Below, one piece after another: positions 6,563 through 13,600 of a stretch of DNA of 26,213 bases. The stretch lies in IMG/VR virus record IMGVR_UViG_3300025438_000119, positions 1 through 26,213 of that record, one strand, 5' to 3'. Origin of the DNA: a virus. Position numbers and translations under genes: made by a program. The number at the start of each line of letters is the position of its first letter. Position 1 is the stretch's first letter. Under the pieces are notes generated by a model. It saw nothing but the letters and a program-made list of their open reading frames with translations, did not search any database and was not told where the DNA came from.

Positions 6563-6981
6563 CGGACCCCTGCCTGGTGGAGCTTGGCGCCAGCGTTCGC
6601 GAGGTGGCCGACGACCTGCGCGAGCTGTTCGGCGGCCTGCTGGGCACCTACAGCAGGCCAGGCGGGGCCCCCATCCCAGCCTTCTGGGTGGTGACCCCCG
6701 GCCAGGTGCGCCCGAGCTTCACAGCGACGGGCATCGAAGCGGTGCTGAACAAGGCCCCGGAGCGCGAGCTTCTGGGCGGCGTGACGCGCACCCTGACGAC
6801 TATGCGCCGCTGGACCGTCACCTTCACCCAGTTCGACACGGCCAGCGATCTGGAGGCGGTGCGATTGCTCTGCTTCCGGGCATGGCCAACCTCGAACCAA
6901 CGTCATCAGCCTCAAACTGATGACAGCTATGAGCGGCTCATCACTGAGTTGCCCGACCCAATTCTCACCCTGTCGCTCTAG
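6559..6981 (+). CDS. Tail terminator candidate (lambda gpU-like position)
   Basis: A 140-residue protein starting with ATG in an ATGA overlap with the gp10-like gene. It contains a proline/glycine loop (YSRPGGAPIPAFWVV), then beta-like stretches (RRWTVTFTQFDT) and a closing segment YERLITELPDPILTLSL. Position between tail completion and tail tube, together with size, fits the tail-terminator family whose hexamer caps the tube at the head end. Sequence evidence is weak, so the function is inferred from gene order. Confidence 0.55.
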   Translation: MTDPCLVELGASVREVADDLRELFGGLLGTYSRPGGAPIPAFWVVTPGQVRPSFTATGIEAVLNKAPERELLGGVTRTLTTMRRWTVTFTQFDTASDLEAVRLLCFRAWPTSNQRHQPQTDDSYERLITELPDPILTLSL

Positions 6982-6996
6982 GAGGAGCTGATTCAA

Positions 6997-8016
6997 ATGG
7001 CCGACTTCGCTATCGGGCAAACGTTCATCAAGGCGCACCGCAGCATCCTGCTGATGACGCCGCTCACCGCCCCATGCCGCTACTTCCCCACGCGGGACAG
7101 CATGGGCTGGATCACCCGCCCCACCCTTGACACTGGCGACTGGGCGCGAGAGCTCCAGACCGTGAAACAGGTCAGTTTCTCCGTTGACAACAACGACCGA
7201 GAGTTCCGACTGATCGGCGATGACGGGTGGAGCGATTCCGTAACCACTGGCAGCATGGTATCTGCCAGCTTCGATACGTTTTTCTCGAAGGCGATCGTTC
7301 GGAAGCCGACAGGGAATTGCCCTGAGTTCATCGGCGATTACTCCGAAGAGTTCGGGATTGTTGCGCAAGCCCGCGACAACACCGACTTCGAGGTGTTCAT
7401 CGAGATGTTCAAAGAGCTTGGCCGCTCTGATGGCGGTTCCGGCAACTACATCTACGATTACGCCGGGTTCAACTGCGCGCTGCGGAACTACAAAGAGCCG
7501 CAAACTGCTGAGGATCTGATCAATGTGACCTTCGACGGCAAGAGCCGCGGCCGGGCCGTGTTTGGTCGCTTTGATGCCGGCGGCGCTCCGCTCTCCAGTG
7601 GAGCAATCCAAAGCGTGATCCTGGCGACTGATCCAGCCACCGGCGGCCGCCGCTATGCGCTGGCCCCGGCTGACAACGCTACCGACGTAACGGCTACCGG
7701 CAACATCACGGTGACCTACACCAGTGATGGCAGCACCGCCCTGCCCCAGCTGGCGCTGGGTGCGAGCGATGGCAGCGGCTTCCGCCTGGAGGTTGCTTCC
7801 AGCGGCGTTCAGGTGCCGGCTGCGGTGAGCCTCAACGCTGGCACCGGTGTGGTGACAGTCAACCCAGATGCCACGCTGGGGGCCTCGACCATCTACCGCC
7901 TGGTCGCCCGTAACGGTGCGATCGTTCAAGCCGTGGATGCGTCGCTGGTTGCTGATGCAGCTGGCATCCAGCGCCCGCTGGCCGGCTTCGCCAGCACCTT
8001 CCGCACCGCGTCCTAA
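6997..8016 (+). CDS. Major tail tube protein with C-terminal Ig-like domain
   Basis: A 339-residue protein with a strong ribosome binding site (AGGAGG) before the ATG, as expected for a tube subunit made in many copies. Residues 1-215 form the presumed tube domain (ELQTVKQVSFSVDNNDREFR, SMVSASFDTFF, GRAVFGRFDAGG). From about residue 224 the pattern APADNATDVTATGNITVTYT is the start of an SbsA/Big_5-type Ig-like domain running to the C-terminus. Such domains decorate the outside of many siphovirus tubes and can bind surface sugars. There is no sheath gene, which supports a non-contractile tail. Beyond the stop, transcription meets a hairpin and then the unusual island. Confidence 0.8.
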   Translation: MADFAIGQTFIKAHRSILLMTPLTAPCRYFPTRDSMGWITRPTLDTGDWARELQTVKQVSFSVDNNDREFRLIGDDGWSDSVTTGSMVSASFDTFFSKAIVRKPTGNCPEFIGDYSEEFGIVAQARDNTDFEVFIEMFKELGRSDGGSGNYIYDYAGFNCALRNYKEPQTAEDLINVTFDGKSRGRAVFGRFDAGGAPLSSGAIQSVILATDPATGGRRYALAPADNATDVTATGNITVTYTSDGSTALPQLALGASDGSGFRLEVASSGVQVPAAVSLNAGTGVVTVNPDATLGASTIYRLVARNGAIVQAVDASLVADAAGIQRPLAGFASTFRTAS

Positions 8017-8021
8017 GGACT

Positions 8022-8040
8022 GGGGCCTCTGGCCCCTTTC
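8022..8040 (+). terminator. Weak hairpin after the tail tube gene
   Basis: GGGGCC-TCT-GGCCCC is a perfect six-base-pair hairpin just after the tail tube stop, followed only by TTTCC. It could be a leaky terminator or an mRNA 3'-end stabiliser lowering expression of downstream tail genes. The T-run is too short for a confident strong terminator. The hairpin also lies just past the stop of the minus-strand frame ending at 8068. Confidence 0.45.
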
Positions 8041-8046
8041 CAAGCA

Positions 8047-8178
8047 ATGAACCGTCGCTACCGAGCTCTACAACAGCGCATTGACGCCGCCCGGAAGAAG
8101 TGCGGCGTTGGCTACAGCTGCGGCAGCACGTGCATCACGGTGCGGAAGGAGGGCCTGGTCACCCCCGATCCGCGATGA
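8047..8178 (+). CDS. Short Cys-motif reading frame, possibly a gene fragment
   Basis: A 43-residue frame (MNRRYRALQQRIDAARKKC at the start) with a tight cysteine cluster KKCGVGYSCGSTCI (C19, C25, C29). From memory, similar K-C-x2-G-x-x-C-G-x-x-C-I clusters occur in phage head-morphogenesis or ART proteins of cyanobacteria. If so, this would be a displaced fragment of the kind of gene truncated at 778-960, but I cannot verify that. No ribosome binding site is visible and the frame stops soon after the cluster. It is antisense to the end of a minus-strand frame; at most one of the two is likely functional here. Confidence 0.35.
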   Translation: MNRRYRALQQRIDAARKKCGVGYSCGSTCITVRKEGLVTPDPR

Positions 8179-8409
8179 ACCGGAACCGGAACGTGGCTGA
8201 CCCGTGACGCCACAGCCCGCCCAGCGGCGCCAGCGGTGGCCCAGGGCCGGCTCATCAGGCCTCCAGCGGTCGTGCCAATGGGCAATCGCGGCATAGGCCT
8301 CAGGGGGCCAGCCGGCGGCATCACCCAGTTGCTGCAACGCCTTCAGCTCGGCCGCGGCCGCGTGTGTCGGCTTGATCGCCGGCTCTCCCTTAGGGGCGAG
8401 CAGCGGCAC
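8068..8409 (-). CDS. Hypothetical minus-strand protein A of the island
   Basis: From a GTG at 8409 the minus strand reads 113 residues: MPLLAPKGEPAIKPTH, then ELKALQQLGDAAGWPPEAYA and AIAHWHDRWRPDEP, with host-like GC-rich third positions. The last ~35 residues (antisense of 8068-8178) look like filler, so the true end may differ. The first ~25 codons are duplicated at 8636-8706. There, four of the five changed codons are synonymous in this frame, which argues for translation on this strand. A TTG at 8493 would extend the N-terminus through a hairpin region and seems unlikely. The family is not recognised. Its opposite orientation to the tail operon marks it as a moron or insertion. Confidence 0.4.
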   Translation of the reverse strand: MPLLAPKGEPAIKPTHAAAAELKALQQLGDAAGWPPEAYAAIAHWHDRWRPDEPALGHRWRRWAGCGVTGQPRSGSGSSRIGGDQALLPHRDARAAAAVANAALLPGGVNALL

Positions 8410-8496
8410 ACTTGCGCTATTGTTGGACCAATTCCATCCCGATTTAGGGATGGTGGCTTCACGGGTTGCCCCCCGTGAAGCAGATAAAATCAAGGG
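8339..8496. repeat. Direct repeat R, copy A (158 bp)
   Basis: This copy matches 8636-8793 at about 145 of 158 positions with no gaps (counted by eye). It contains two perfect hairpins: CATCCC-GATTTA-GGGATG at 8435-8452 and TTCACGGG-TTGCCC-CCCGTGAA at 8458-8479. A third hairpin, imperfect in this copy, lies around CTCTCCCTTAGGGGCGAG. It covers the start of minus-strand frame A and the sequence ahead of it. A palindrome TTGGACCAA sits between the hairpins. Confidence 0.85.
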
Positions 8497-8574
8497 GGGA
8501 ATCTCCTTTGATGTCCCCAGCTGCCTGCGGTCCTAGTCGCCAAACAAAGAAACGCAGACGCTGGGAGGAATAGT

Positions 8575-8643
8575 GAGAGGGGGCCTTTCGGGGCCCTTTC
8601 TTTTTGGTCAGTTGGTCGGCATAGAGACGCCGAGCGCCTTCAG
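8575..8643. repeat. Direct repeat T, copy 1 (69 bp, contains a terminator)
   Basis: This 69-base stretch is repeated at 8857-8925 with one base changed. It holds a GC-rich hairpin and T-run, then TTGGTCGGCATAGAGACGCC, and runs directly into repeat R copy B. On the minus strand its second half encodes the shared C-terminus LKALGVSMPTN and a stop codon. T followed by R forms the repeated unit; R copy A lacks a T in front. Confidence 0.85.
8577..8605 (+). terminator. Intrinsic terminator inside the island (copy 1)
   Basis: GGGCC at 8581-8585 pairs with GGCCC at 8592-8596, extendable by G-U pairs. It is followed by TTTCTTTTT (8597-8605). This is a convincing plus-strand terminator in the middle of the tail operon. 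In the minus direction the bases after the hairpin are not T-rich. Confidence 0.65.
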
Positions 8644-8706
8644 CTCGGCTGCGGCCCTATGTGTCGGCTTGATCGCCGGCTCGCCCTTAGGGGCGAGCAG
8701 CGGCAC
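8608..8706 (-). CDS. Short minus-strand frame B, chimeric copy of A and C
   Basis: From a GTG at 8706 the frame gives 32 residues: MPLLAPKGEPAIKPTHRAAA, then ELKALGVSMPTN and a stop. The N-terminal part is the duplicate of frame A; the C-terminal 11 residues and the DNA after them duplicate the end of frame C. It therefore looks like a product of unequal recombination between two minus-strand genes, or a truncated copy. The family is unknown. Whether it is translated is uncertain: no ribosome binding site stands out. Confidence 0.3.
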   Translation of the reverse strand: MPLLAPKGEPAIKPTHRAAAELKALGVSMPTN

Positions 8707-8793
8707 ACTTGCACTATTGTTGGACCAATTCCATCCCGATTTAGGGATGGTGGTTTCACGGGGTGCAACCCGTGAAGCAGGCAGAATCAAGGG
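8636..8793. repeat. Direct repeat R, copy B (158 bp)
   Basis: This is the second copy of the 158-base element at 8339-8496, offset by 297 bases. The stems CATCCC/GGGATG (8732-8749) and TTCACGGG/CCCGTGAA (8755-8776) are unchanged, while the loop of the latter differs (GTGCAA instead of TTGCCC). The CTCGCC-CTTAGG-GGCGAG hairpin is perfect here. It follows T copy 1 without a gap and is followed by about 63 bases of unshared sequence before T copy 2. Confidence 0.85.
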
Positions 8794-8856
8794 ATTTTTC
8801 CTTTGGTTGAGCCGGTTCGGAGTTCGAGCTCCTGCCGGTGATCTGTTTTCTGAAAC

Positions 8857-8925
8857 GAGAGGGGGCCCTTCGGGGCCCTTTCTTTTTGGTCAGTTGGTCG
8901 GCATAGAGACGCCGAGCGCCTTCAG
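8857..8925. repeat. Direct repeat T, copy 2 (69 bp, contains a terminator)
   Basis: It is 68 of 69 bases identical to 8575-8643. The match stops exactly at the CTTCAG where R would begin, and the sequence then diverges into minus-strand frame C. This marks the right boundary of the duplication. Confidence 0.85.
8861..8887 (+). terminator. Strong intrinsic terminator inside the island (copy 2)
   Basis: GGGCCC-TTCG-GGGCCC is a perfect six-base-pair stem closed by a C(UUCG)G tetraloop (8863-8878). It is followed by TTTCTTTTT (8879-8887). It is one of the clearest terminators in the window and points in the direction of the tail operon. Confidence 0.8.
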
Positions 8926-9069
8926 GCCAGAGCGCAAGAGATCCGAATCAGGGATGCAGGCCCCGCGCTGCTCATGGGCAAAGTGCCAGGGGCAAATCCA
9001 AAGCCGGCGCCGACTCTCACGAAGGAAGAGATCGCTGGGATCAAAGAGAACAGCGATGCTGGCCCGCAC
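8890..9069 (-). CDS. Short minus-strand frame C
   Basis: From a GTG at 9069 the minus strand gives 59 residues, including SIAVLFDPSDLFLRES, RRLWICPWHFAHEQRGACIP and the C-terminus LKALGVSMPTN shared with frame B. Two Cys and two His (C-PWHFAH-EQRGA-C) might bind a metal, but no family is recognised. Third positions are GC-rich, while the plus-strand frame over the same bases is full of rare Arg codons and looks like a shadow. The start is uncertain and no ribosome binding site is seen. Confidence 0.35.
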   Translation of the reverse strand: MRASIAVLFDPSDLFLRESRRRLWICPWHFAHEQRGACIPDSDLLRSGLKALGVSMPTN

Positions 9070-9154
9070 ATTCGATGCCAATGCCGAGGAGTATTGGGTG
9101 GTCTGGGATCGTTCTATTGTGGTTGCAGCCAGAGATCCCCAGCTCGACGCATGA
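9056..9154 (+). CDS. Very short plus-strand gene or 3' fragment
   Basis: A 32-residue frame (MLARTFDANAEEYWVVWDRS, ending AARDPQLDA). Its stop overlaps the next ATG in the ATGA arrangement used throughout this operon, which is the main support. A longer in-frame version from 8954 adds 34 Arg/Ser-rich residues that look like antisense of frame C. It may be the surviving 3' end of a tail gene cut by the island. The family is unknown. Confidence 0.35.
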   Translation: MLARTFDANAEEYWVVWDRSIVVAARDPQLDA

Positions 9155-9372
9155 ACACCCGCCCCCCAGACGTAAGCCACACCCTCGCCGTGGTGGTTGG
9201 ATACCTGCGCCGAGGCCCCACGACGCGGCGGCGCTTCCTTGCGCTGATCGAATCGGCGCCCAACTATCAGCAGCTGCACCTCCAGGCCCAGGGCGAGGGC
9301 CTTTACGCTTCCCCGGCCGCGGCTGAAGAAGCAGCAGCGGCGATGGGCCTGGCGATCGAAGCAACGGCCTGA
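9151..9372 (+). CDS. Hypothetical small tail-operon protein
   Basis: A 73-residue protein starting MNTRPPDVSHTLAVVVGYLR. The N-terminal half is basic and helical (RRGPTTRRRFLALIESAP); the C-terminal half is alanine-rich (AAAEEAAAAMGLAIEATA). An in-frame ATG at 8974 would extend it by 59 residues of unlikely composition, so I take the ATG that overlaps the previous stop. The family is not recognised. It lies between tail tube and chaperones, where phages often carry small accessory tail genes. Confidence 0.55.
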   Translation: MNTRPPDVSHTLAVVVGYLRRGPTTRRRFLALIESAPNYQQLHLQAQGEGLYASPAAAEEAAAAMGLAIEATA

Positions 9373-9380
9373 GCCGCCGC

Positions 9381-9629
9381 ATGTTTCACCGGTTGTTGGT
9401 TTCGCCAATGCAGAACGTGGTGGCGATCCACTGCAATTTCAACGAGGCTGGCGATCAACTGAAGGTGGGGATGCTGGTGGTTGAGGCCGGCACCATCTCT
9501 TCCGACGTGCTGGTGTCACCGCCGACCGGCGGCGCGGCCTTCTATCTGGCCTTGCCTGAGGATGTTCTCAATGCAGGGCAGCGCTACGTTGGGTGGCAGA
9601 TCAGTTCCCCAATCAGGCCAGCCGCATGA
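9381..9629 (+). CDS. Hypothetical protein upstream of the tail chaperone
   Basis: An 82-residue protein that looks beta-rich (NVVAIHCNFNEAGDQLKVGM, VVEAGTISSDVLVSPPTGGA). It starts eight bases after the previous stop and ends in an ATGA overlap with the chaperone gene. An alternative start, ATG 9408, would drop nine residues. No family is recognised. Confidence 0.6.
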   Translation: MFHRLLVSPMQNVVAIHCNFNEAGDQLKVGMLVVEAGTISSDVLVSPPTGGAAFYLALPEDVLNAGQRYVGWQISSPIRPAA

Positions 9630-10261
9630 GCGTCAGCAGCAGAATCCTGGCCACCTTCCGCACCGATTACAAGGTGCTGGGGCCGTTCCGGTTGGCTGTC
9701 TACGGCAAATTGCTCCAGGGTGAAGCGGAGCTGCTCGAGCAACAGCAGCGTGATCAGACCGTCACCTATGGCGCCTACATCCGCCTCACTCAATCCATTG
9801 CCAGGGAGACAGGTCTGCCGATTGAGGATGTTGACCAAATCATTGCTCAGTTCCAGACCAGCAGCGACATCAACGACACCCAGGCGATCAATGAGAAGCT
9901 CAAAGCGCTTGGAGCTCTGAGCAGCGATGCCCAGGAGTTCAGCGCTTTCCTGAACAGTCAGGCGCTGCTGAGTGATCACAAGCGAACGCTGGTGACAGCG
10001 CTGCTGCTTGGTCGCGCTGAATACATGGCCGCGGAAGATGAGTCTGAGGAATGGATTCATCTCAAGCGTGGCGAGTGGGACATGGAAGACACCCGGAAAT
10101 TGCCGAAACCCATGGTGGATGAGCTCCATGACTTCCTGATGGGCGAGCGAGCTGCGCAGGTGGAAGCGGGAAAGCCGCCGGAGATGAAGGCCCAGAAGAG
10201 GCCCCGAACGACCAAACTCTCACCCGCGACGAACAGCTCGCCCGCATTGACGCCTTCCTGA
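9626..10261 (+). CDS. Tail assembly chaperone, short form (lambda gpG-like)
   Basis: A 211-residue protein starting in an ATGA overlap (MSVSSRILATFRTDYKVLGP). It is largely helical (QQQRDQTVTYGAYIRLTQSI; DVDQIIAQFQTSSDIN). By position, just before the tape measure gene, and by the frameshift arrangement at its 3' end it corresponds to lambda gpG. That chaperone coats the tape measure protein during tail assembly and is absent from the finished virion. I rely on genetic architecture rather than sequence similarity. The upstream ATG at 9593 lies inside the previous gene and is rejected. Confidence 0.75.
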   Translation: MSVSSRILATFRTDYKVLGPFRLAVYGKLLQGEAELLEQQQRDQTVTYGAYIRLTQSIARETGLPIEDVDQIIAQFQTSSDINDTQAINEKLKALGALSSDAQEFSAFLNSQALLSDHKRTLVTALLLGRAEYMAAEDESEEWIHLKRGEWDMEDTRKLPKPMVDELHDFLMGERAAQVEAGKPPEMKAQKRPRTTKLSPATNSSPALTPS

Positions 10262-10665
10262 GCACCCCTCCTACTGATTGGGATGAGATCCAGCTGGTGC
10301 TCACCAGCGGGCTCACCCATGATCCCCGCTGGCAGGCCGATCGATTCCACCTCCAACCGGTTGACGCCGTTCTGAAGGCCTACGGCTGGGCCCTGAAAGA
10401 GAAGGCGAAGCGCACCAATGAGCTGAGCACCACCACGGCCCGGCTGGCGGTGCTGGTGGAGATGGCCGGCTTCCCAGGGTTGGGCAGCAAAGGCCGCACA
10501 GAGGAACAGTTCCTGCCGTTTGACATCCGCGACGCCGACAGCCAGCGGGCCCAGCGGCTCACGCCAGAGGTGGCCGCCACAATCCGCTCCCTGCTTCGTG
10601 ATGGCCAACTGCCGCCCCGGGTGCTGGTGCTGGCAGTGGAAGAGCTCGAGCGCTCCAAACTCTGA
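9626..10665 (+). CDS. Tail assembly chaperone frameshift product (lambda gpGT-like)
   Basis: A -1 shift at GGGAAAG (10168-10174) moves ribosomes from the G frame into a second open frame that continues from 10174 to 10665. It joins 183 residues of the short form to 163 new residues, 346 in total. The T part (DEQLARIDAFLSTPPTDWDE, then RWQADRFHLQPVDAVLKAYG) has no plausible start of its own near its beginning. The first ATG is at 10297, well inside, as expected for a frame reached only by shifting. In lambda the T domain recruits the tube subunit to the G-coated tape measure. The tape measure gene follows directly. Confidence 0.78.
10168..10174 (+). promoter_or_regulatory. Programmed -1 frameshift site GGGAAAG
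   Basis: The heptamer sits in register G-GGA-AAG with the short-form frame, so tandem slippage by -1 gives GGG-AAA with re-pairing. It is the same heptamer as the lambda G/GT slippery site. It is the only heptamer of this type I find in the overlap between the two frames (10132-10261), and the downstream -1 frame is open to 10665. Confidence 0.82.
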
Positions 10666-10683
10666 CGCCGTTGCGGCCTCAGA

Positions 10684-13600
10684 ATGGTTTCAAGACAAGG
10701 TGAACGTTTGACCAGCAGCGGCGGGGGCGGCGGCGAATACACCCTGGGTACAGCCACCCTGACCCTTAGGGGCGACCTGAAGCCGCTTGAGGCTGACCTG
10801 GCCAAGATGCGGCGGATGATCGCCGACATGGAGCGGCGGCAGACCAACATTCCGGCGCCCAAGATCCCGCCGCCTTCCGCTGAAACCCAGAGCGGGTTTG
10901 ATCGGCTGCAGGGCACGTTGGAGCAGCTCCGCAAAGGGATCACTGGCGACAGCTCAGCCTGGGACGCAATGGCGGCTCGCCTGAAAGGCGCCGGCGCTGC
11001 TGGTGCCGGCGCGGCTGGTGGAATCGGCGGTGCTGGCGCCGCGCTCGGCAGCATGGTGGGCATGGCCGGGAAGGCGATCCCGATCCTCGGCCAGCTCGGC
11101 CTGGCGGCAGCGGGCGTCAAGGTGGTGTTTGGCGCGGTTTCGACAGCGATCGGCGCCGTGATCGGCCCGCTTCAGGCGCTGACCGCTGAGACGGCGCTGT
11201 TCAACCGGCAAATGAATGAAGCTGGGGCCGTGATGGCAAACCAGTTCGCTATTTTTGCTGATGGAAAGATCGTTGAAGGCACCGCCCGCCAGATGAGAAT
11301 GGTCCGTGGCACTATTCTCGACGAATACAAATACATCCAGAAGGAAGTAGCTAATATCAGCGGCTCTACAGCAGCTCAGATATACGATAGCTTCAACATC
11401 ATAATGACCCACAGCAACAGCTTGGGGGATAAAGGCACCCCGCAGAACGCTTCCAAGCTTGCTACCCGCATCGCGGCAGGTATGAACACGTTTGGGATCC
11501 CGCAAAACCAGATGATGCAGGAGACAAACGCTCTGATGATGGGCAACATCGATCCCAACGCGATGCTGGCCCAGAAGTTGGAGATCACATCTTCTGATGT
11601 AAAGGAACAGCAGAAGCAGGGCAAATATTACGACTTTTTGATGGGGAAGCTTGAAACCCTCTACGAGGGCCAGAAGGAGCTGGGGGTGAGCCTTCAGAAC
11701 GTGATGAGCAATTTCGAGTCCGTCAGCCAGACGATCACGGCGAAATCAGGCGTTGCGCTGGAGGCTTCTTCCGCCGCCATGCTTCAAACCGTGTTGACCA
11801 CGTTCCAGAACCTGCAGTCCAGCTTTGAAATGCTGCTGTCATCGCTTGCTGAGGCGGTGGCCCCCCTGCTGGAGCTCATGGGCCCGGTGCTCTCTGTGCT
11901 GACTTCGATCGGCAGTGTCCTGGCCTCTGTTGGCGGGATGGCGCTTGATGTGATCGGCGCGGTGTCCGCGGTCGTGAAGTCTTCTCTCTTGGCGCCATTG
12001 GTGGCTGTGGCTAGGAGCATTGAGCTGATCGCCAAAGGAGCGGAACTTGCCGCAAAAATATTGTCAGATGGCTTTGATTCAATAAAGGTCGCTCTTGGCT
12101 TCTTCCCCGACGAATCAGCTGATGGCGTCAACAAGTTCTTCGACAATCTGATCGGTGGCATTGAGCAGGCCGGCGAGTCCCTGGACCGCGCCCGCCTGGA
12201 TCGCTTGCAGAATCAGCTCGGCAATGGGCTGGGCAGGATCCGAACACAAGGGGAGGCGGAGGGGCTCTCTGAGTTCGCCATCAAAGAGCGCCAGGACAAG
12301 TTCCGTGACGACTTCATTGAGCGGACCGGCCTCGTTACTGATGTTGAGCTCCGCAGCCTCAAGCTCTCAAAAGAGGCCCAGGCCGATCTGGACGCCTTCA
12401 ACGCTGCGCTGGGCACCGGATCAACCCGTGCCCTGAACGTGTCCAAGCAATGGGCCGAGATCAAGACCAAGGGCTACCAGAACGAGATCAAGAGCTTGGA
12501 GCAGGGCCTTGGCCTGATGACCCGGCAGAAGGCCGTTGCGGAGGCCATGGCCGCCGTTGCCGATGCCCGCCGCGCTTTCACCGCCCACGGCTTCGAGCTT
12601 GGTGTCCAGGTGTCGGCATCACCAGAAGCCAAGGCCGCGGCAGTAGCCCGCCTGAACAATCTCAAGTTTGAGCAGGAGAAGGAAGCGATCCAGGAACGGA
12701 AGGGCCTGCTGCAATCCGAGCGGGAGATGCAGCAGCGGCAGATGGCGATCCAAGAGAAGCAGCTGCTGATCCAACAGGAGCAGCTCAAAATCGCGGTGGT
12801 TGAGGCAGAGAACAGTCGAAACAAAGGCAAGGAGACGACTCAGGAGCTGCTGCGCAAGCGCGGAAACACCCGCTTTGGCACCCCCGCCTATTTCGCCGTC
12901 ACTGCAGAGCTGAACGCCCAGATGGCCCGCACCACCCGGGACAACGCCATCCTCAATCACGCCAAAGAGGCCCGCCGCCTGGGCTTTGAAGCGATCAGTC
13001 AACTGGGCACCATCAACAGCCTCGAGCAACAGCGCATGGACCTGCAGCTGGAGCAGCTTGGCCTTCAGGAGCAGGGCGCCCAGTACACCCTGGAGCAACA
13101 GCGCCTGATGGTCGAGATTGCCGCCGCTGGCCAGGACATCGCCAACACCATGGCCGCGGCGAACAATGAAGCCACCGCCCGCAACAACGAGCTCAACAAC
13201 GAGAAAGCAACAATCCAGGATCAGTTGGCCCTTCAGGCTGAGCAGGTGAGGCTCGACAAGGCCCGCACTGACCTGGCCATCACCCGCGGCCGCGCTGCGG
13301 TTCAGGAAGCAGAGCGGCTGCAGTCAGTCCAGCAAGCGCAGGCCAGCGCCCGGAGCGGTGGCGGCGTGGTGGCCGTGGTCGAAGCACAGATTGCGGCGGC
13401 CGCGGCTGGTGTGACGGGAATGGAAACCGCCGCCGAGGCGCAGGAACGGCTCTATGCCGCGAAGGAAGCGCAGATGGAGCGCGAGCATCGGATGCAGCAA
13501 GAACAACTGCGCATCCAGCAGCTGCGCGAGCAATCTGAGCTGCGCATTCAGCAGCTCACACTTCAAAGCCAACAGGTGGAGATCACCTTGGCGCGGGCAA

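Noticed and set aside
6508-8043. A 511-codon minus-strand frame, and a similar 344-codon one at 2604-3638
   Set aside because: Long antisense frames are common in GC-rich DNA; both lie opposite well-supported phage genes and lack recognisable motifs.
8804-8842. A tRNA-like T-arm around GGAGTTCGAGCTCC
   Set aside because: The stem has only four pairs around a six-base loop, and no acceptor, anticodon or D arms can be drawn around it.
8575-8925. CRISPR array or diversity-generating template/variable repeats
   Set aside because: There are only two copies of each repeat, with long unequal spacers; no cas gene or reverse transcriptase is present, and differences are not confined to A positions.
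8573-9154. A 193-codon plus-strand frame spanning the island
   Set aside because: It reads through both terminators and both T repeats, giving the peptide FLFGQLVGIETPSAF twice; it is an artefact of the repeats except perhaps its last 32 codons.
10297-10665. Independent 122-residue gene starting at ATG 10297
   Set aside because: The same frame is open 165 bases further upstream and continues naturally from the frameshift site; no ribosome binding site precedes 10297.
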